64,000 bases of DNA from Candidatus Doolittlea endobia (GTDB lineage Bacteria > Pseudomonadota > Gammaproteobacteria > Enterobacterales > Enterobacteriaceae). Positions 58,095-64,000 of the stretch are shown here, in pieces (position 1 is the stretch's first letter; each line of letters begins with the position of its first letter). Position numbers and translations under genes: made by a program. Below the pieces are notes generated by a model. The model was given only the letters and a program-made list of their open reading frames with translations. It had not been told where the DNA came from and searched no databases. The stretch spans positions 124,001-188,000 of the forward strand of contig NZ_LN999833.1 of NCBI RefSeq assembly GCF_900039485.1. Direction: 5' to 3'.

Positions 58095-59942
58095 GTGTTA
58101 AACCATTATTCCTTGTGGAAGTATATTATGCTGGTGCTTACACTGGTCGTCGGCTTGTTATATGCATTGCCCAACCTCTATGGTGAAGACATGGCTATAC
58201 AGATCACTGGCGCGCGAGGGGGCGCCGCCAGTGAGTCGACGCTGGTCCAGACCCGCAACATATTAGAGCAAGAGCATATTGCCAGCAAATCTATCGCATT
58301 AGAAAATGGCGCTATTGTAGCTCGTTTCGCTAGCTCCTATCTGCAGTTGCGCGCTCGAGAAGCATTAACGGCTGTGCTTGGTAACAATTATGTTGTAGCA
58401 CTTAACTTGTCGCCGGCTACGCCCGCCTGGTTATCTATGCTCGGGGCCGCGCCGTTGAAGTTGGGCTTAGACTTGCGCGGCGGCATCCACTTCCTAATGG
58501 AAGTAGATATAGATACCGCGCTCAATAAGCTACAGGAAAAAACGATAGATACTGTGTGCGGCGATTTACATGATAAAGGGATTCCCTATACGACTGTACA
58601 CAAAATAGCGAATTACGGCAACGAAATTCGCTTCCAGGATGCCGCAACCCGAGATCATGGGATCTTTTGGCTAACACCTCGGCACCGTGATTTAGTGATT
58701 GATCGTTACGGTAGTAATGCCCTGCGCGTGACGCTACCAAGCAATCTCTTGCGCAAGGCCCGGGAACGTGCAGTACAGCAGAATATCACCGTCTTGCGAA
58801 AACGCGTCAATCAACTGGGAGTTGCCGAGCCTCTTGTACAACGACAAGGCTCCGATCGTATTGTGGTTGAACTTCCTGGTATTCAGGATATGGCTCACGC
58901 TAAGGAAATCCTCGGGGCGACAGCGACGCTTGAGTTTCATCTAGTCAATAGTACATTGGATCAAACTGCGAGCATCAATAGTCGCGTGTTAGAGGATTCT
59001 GAAATGAAAACCGTCCGCGACGGTCAACCGGTTGTTTTGTATAAACGAGTGATCTTGACCGGGGATCACATTACCGATTCCACCTTTAGCACCGATGAAT
59101 ATAACCGCCCACAGGTGAATATTTCTCTCGACAGCGATGGCGGTAAAACGATGTCTGATTTCACTAAAGACAACATTGGCAAACTGATGGCTACCTTGTT
59201 TGTTGAGTATAAGAATAGTGGCAAGAAAGACGCCAGCAATCGTTTTATTTTAGTGAAGCAAGAAGAGGTTATCAATGTTGCTACTATTCAGTCGCGACTT
59301 GGTAACAGCTTCCGTATCACCGGTTTCAACAATTATAACGAAGCACGTCAGTTATCGATGTTGCTTCGAGCGGGGGCACTCATTGCACCAATCCAGATTG
59401 TGGAAGAGTGTATTATAGGTCCGACCTTGGGGTTACAGAACATTGCCCAAGGGCTGAGAGCCTGTTTATGGGGGCTGGTGGCATCAATTCTATTTATTGT
59501 GGTGTGGTATCGCCAATTTGGTCTTATCGCAGCCACCGCGCTCATCGTTAATCTGGTGTTAATTATCGGCATTATGTCTCTATTGCCAGGCGCAACACTG
59601 ACCATGCAAGGAATTGCTGGTGTTGTATTGACACTAGCGGTAGCAGTGGATGCTAATGTGCTCATCAATGAGCGCATTAAAGAGGAGTTGCGCAACGGTC
59701 GCACGGTACAGCAGGCTATTCATGAGGGTTATCGGGGCGCTTTCTCCAGTATTATTGACGCTAACGTTACCACGTTAATTACCGCCGTGATCCTGTATAC
59801 CATGGGGACAGGATCCATCAAGGGCTTTGCTGTCACTACCGTCATCGGAGTCGCTACCTCTATGTTTACGGCAATCATCGGTACACGTGCTATAGTTAAC
59901 CTGCTTTACGGCGGCAAACGCATCTATAAGCTATCTATCTAG
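58095..59942 (+). CDS. secD: Protein export protein SecD
   Basis: SecD, with SecF, uses the proton gradient to help pull exported proteins through SecYEG. The protein is 615 aa (E. coli 615) from GTG 58095. One N-terminal helix (YIMLVLTLVVGLLYALPNLY) is followed by the large periplasmic domain (LKLGLDLRGGIHFLMEVDID) and five C-terminal helices with the proton-relay Asp in AVAVDANVLINERIKEEL. Nine bases separate it from secF. Intact, complementing SecA. Confidence 0.98.
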   Translation: MLNHYSLWKYIMLVLTLVVGLLYALPNLYGEDMAIQITGARGGAASESTLVQTRNILEQEHIASKSIALENGAIVARFASSYLQLRAREALTAVLGNNYVVALNLSPATPAWLSMLGAAPLKLGLDLRGGIHFLMEVDIDTALNKLQEKTIDTVCGDLHDKGIPYTTVHKIANYGNEIRFQDAATRDHGIFWLTPRHRDLVIDRYGSNALRVTLPSNLLRKARERAVQQNITVLRKRVNQLGVAEPLVQRQGSDRIVVELPGIQDMAHAKEILGATATLEFHLVNSTLDQTASINSRVLEDSEMKTVRDGQPVVLYKRVILTGDHITDSTFSTDEYNRPQVNISLDSDGGKTMSDFTKDNIGKLMATLFVEYKNSGKKDASNRFILVKQEEVINVATIQSRLGNSFRITGFNNYNEARQLSMLLRAGALIAPIQIVEECIIGPTLGLQNIAQGLRACLWGLVASILFIVVWYRQFGLIAATALIVNLVLIIGIMSLLPGATLTMQGIAGVVLTLAVAVDANVLINERIKEELRNGRTVQQAIHEGYRGAFSSIIDANVTTLITAVILYTMGTGSIKGFAVTTVIGVATSMFTAIIGTRAIVNLLYGGKRIYKLSI

Positions 59943-59951
59943 GAGCAGCTT

Positions 59952-60902
59952 GTGATTCAGCAACAACGAAATGTGGGAAACTTGAATTACGGTTGTAAAA
60001 TCTATGATTTTATGCGCTGGGATTATGTCGCATTTAGCCTATCGGCTGTCCTGCTTATCGTTTCCATAGCCATCATGGCGCTAAAGGGTTTTAACTGGGG
60101 GCTAGATTTTACGGGCGGGATGTTGATTGAACTTAAATTGGAACAACCTACGGGTCTTGAGCAATTACGTGATGCGCTTAAGAAGGTAGGTATGACCGAT
60201 CCACTAGTGCAGAATTTCGGTAGTAGCCGAGACGTAATGGTCCGTATATCACCGATGCAAGAAAGTCTTAGCCAAGAATTAGGAAATAAAGTTCTTGATA
60301 TAATTAATCAAGCTACGGGTCAGAATGCTGCTGTAAAACGGATCGAGTTCGTCGGTCCAAGCGTTGGTATCGATCTTGCACAAGATGGTAGCATGGCGCT
60401 ACTGATTGCGTTGATCTGTATTTTAATTTATGTCAGTTTCCGTTTTGAATGGCGGATGGCGGTTGGAGCGGTGTTAGCGTTAGCGCATAATGTTATAATC
60501 ACGCTCGGTTTTTTATCTCTGCTGTACATCCAAGTCGATCTAACGATTATCTCATCCTTGATGTCTGTAATCGGCTATTCGCTGAATGACAGCATTGTGG
60601 TATCGGACCGTATTCGTGAGAACTTCCATAAGATATGCCGAGGTAGCACTTACGATATTTTCAACGTCTCGCTAACGCAGACTCTAAATCGAACTATCAT
60701 GACTTCGGCTACTGTGTTGATGGTGGCACTAATACTGTTCATTTTTGGCGGGACGATCCTGCATGGATTTTCAATCACGCTGTTCATCGGCGTATTTATC
60801 GGCACTATTAGTTCGATCTATGTGGCATCAGCGCTGACCCTGCGGCTTGGTATAAAGCGTGAGCATCTGCTGCGGCAGGTAGAGAAACAAGAGACCGACT
60901 AA
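59952..60902 (+). CDS. secF: Protein export protein SecF
   Basis: SecF forms a membrane complex with SecD and YajC. GTG 59952, preceded by AGGAGCAGCTT, gives 316 aa (E. coli 323). It shows an N-terminal helix ([20 protein letters not shown]), [12 protein letters not shown], a periplasmic domain with IEFVGPSVG, then five helices including [19 protein letters not shown], the SecF signature. C-terminal region slightly short. Intact. Confidence 0.97.
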   Translation: MIQQQRNVGNLNYGCKIYDFMRWDYVAFSLSAVLLIVSIAIMALKGFNWGLDFTGGMLIELKLEQPTGLEQLRDALKKVGMTDPLVQNFGSSRDVMVRISPMQESLSQELGNKVLDIINQATGQNAAVKRIEFVGPSVGIDLAQDGSMALLIALICILIYVSFRFEWRMAVGAVLALAHNVIITLGFLSLLYIQVDLTIISSLMSVIGYSLNDSIVVSDRIRENFHKICRGSTYDIFNVSLTQTLNRTIMTSATVLMVALILFIFGGTILHGFSITLFIGVFIGTISSIYVASALTLRLGIKREHLLRQVEKQETD

Positions 60903-61118
60903 CCATCACTATTGCCTTGATGGAGACGCCGAACGCTGCAAGCACGCAGCAATCTTACTGCTGTAGTCAACTTATCTAGTTACATCCGGTCAAACGTGTG
61001 AAAAGGTATTGCTTGCTGTTTGCACTTTTCCAAACGCCAGATCTTATACGCAGTGACGACCTGAAATGCCACTACCTTGTATCTAAAAAACAACTAGCGC
61101 TTTTCTTTTACTCGTATT

Positions 61119-61141
61119 AAAAGGCGCTAAAGGCGCCTTTT
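61119..61141. terminator. Terminator between secF and rpmE
   Basis: AAAAGGCGC (61119-61127) and GCGCCTTTT (61133-61141) form a perfect 9-bp stem with loop TAAAG and A and T tails on either side. It can terminate rpmE on the minus strand and incoming secF transcripts on the plus strand. Confidence 0.8.
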
Positions 61142-61160
61142 CTCTTCACAAATAGAGTAA

Positions 61161-61376
61161 TTATTTTTTGAAAACCGGGATGCTAAAACGTTTATTAAAT
61201 CGATCAACACGACCACCGGTATCAACTACACGTTGTTTACCGGTGTAAAACGGATGACAAGCACTGCAAACATCAAGATTCAGATCATGACTCATGGTAG
61301 AGCGGGTCTTAATGACATTGCCGCAAGAACAAGCAGCGGTAATTTCTTGATAATTTGGGTGAATATTTTTTTTCAT
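61161..61376 (-). CDS. rpmE: 50S ribosomal protein L31 (zinc type)
   Basis: L31 bridges the two ribosomal subunits. The protein is 71 aa (E. coli 70): [19 protein letters not shown], then [18 protein letters not shown] and [13 protein letters not shown]. The four zinc-binding Cys (CSC and CSAC) are kept, so it is the zinc-dependent form. Divergent from priA as in E. coli. AGAGGTT before the ATG on the minus strand serves as ribosome site. Confidence 0.97.
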   Translation of the reverse strand: MKKNIHPNYQEITAACSCGNVIKTRSTMSHDLNLDVCSACHPFYTGKQRVVDTGGRVDRFNKRFSIPVFKK

Positions 61377-61447
61377 AGCAAACCTCTTCTTATACTGCGA
61401 ACTATGAGGTGAAAGTCATACCGAATGTCGTCAATCTTTGCAAATAA

Positions 61448-63703
<2,256 letters not shown>

Positions 63704-64000
63704 AGACAGTTTCTGCAATCCCGTTTCAGAAATGACCGTAAGAGTTTCAGCAGTCTCCTGGTCGTTTCCCGCCGACGCGGAATCTGATAAAAAGAAGGAG
63801 GTGCTGTTATAAGAAGCAAGGCGAAGAAGCTGTGCTTATCCTCAGGATATAAAAGAGCAATTGAGCGTTACTACTTTACTACCTTAATCACCTCCGTATA
63901 CACTCACACGTTTTATAGTCTATAGTATAGGTGAGGCTTTCAACGCTTTTGTATTATTGTTACAATATAAAACAGTGATAGCAATCCATTCCTTAAACAA
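63704..64000. other. Window end, no gene recognised
   Basis: About 300 bases after priA with no frame or fragment I can name. cytR, the E. coli downstream neighbour, is not seen. Confidence 0.45.

Overview
The window is a stretch of a gammaproteobacterial (enterobacterial, probably Sodalis-allied) insect endosymbiont chromosome caught part-way through genome reduction. Nearly every intact protein resembles its Escherichia coli or Sodalis counterpart at close to full length, and short blocks of enterobacterial gene order survive: mraY-murD-murG-murC-ftsA-ftsZ-lpxC-secA, lspA-ileS-ribF divergent from rpsT, ribH-nusB-pgpA, parC-plsC, pyrG-eno, and tgt-yajC-secD-secF. The blocks are joined in a non-enterobacterial order. 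Intact coding sequence adds up to about 41 kb of 64 kb (roughly 64%), and long AT-richer gaps contain readable fossils of the genes that used to be there. There are no insertion sequences, prophage, CRISPR arrays or rRNA genes, and only one tRNA. The host cannot be told from the sequence. The mix of mid-range GC, heavy pseudogenisation and partial peptidoglycan and cofactor pathways resembles symbionts nested in mealybugs, but that is a guess.

Layout. 1-10 kb: the division and cell-wall cluster (3' end of murF, mraY, murD, murG, murC, ftsA, ftsZ, lpxC), with ftsW and ftsQ broken and ddlB gone. 10-14 kb: a dciA-like gene, a decayed secM, secA and erpA. 14-25 kb (mostly minus strand): htpX, prc remnant, proQ, proS, lspA, ileS and a frameshifted ribF. 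25-28 kb: rpsT, ribH, nusB, thiL remnant and pgpA. 28-36 kb: a decayed nrdR, then nlpD, cca and yicC set in large empty gaps. 35-42 kb (minus): ftsP remnant, plsC, parC, pdxY remnant, tyrS and pdxH remnant. 42-51 kb: ung, tRNA-Val(GAC), then rlmD, relA and mazG remnants in ancestral order before intact pyrG and eno. 52-64 kb: pmbA, galP with a recognisable CRP-type promoter, a queA remnant, tgt, yajC, secD, secF, rpmE and priA.

How it fits together. The retained genes are mainly information processing (secA/secD/secF/yajC export, three aminoacyl-tRNA synthetases, S20, L31, NusB, Cca, Tgt, PriA, ParC, Ung) plus late peptidoglycan precursor synthesis, lipid A commitment (lpxC), phospholipid synthesis (plsC, pgpA), glycolysis (eno), CTP synthesis and one sugar importer (galP). 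Lost or dying genes fall into themes. These are cofactor finishing steps (pdxH, pdxY, thiL, ribF), regulation and stress (relA, nrdR, secM, mazG; rpoS absent after nlpD), the divisome (ftsW, ftsQ, ftsP) and RNA modification (queA, rlmD). Fifteen remnants were identified by reading translated fragments in order against remembered enterobacterial proteins; one of them (fkpB) is doubtful, and none has been checked by a database search.
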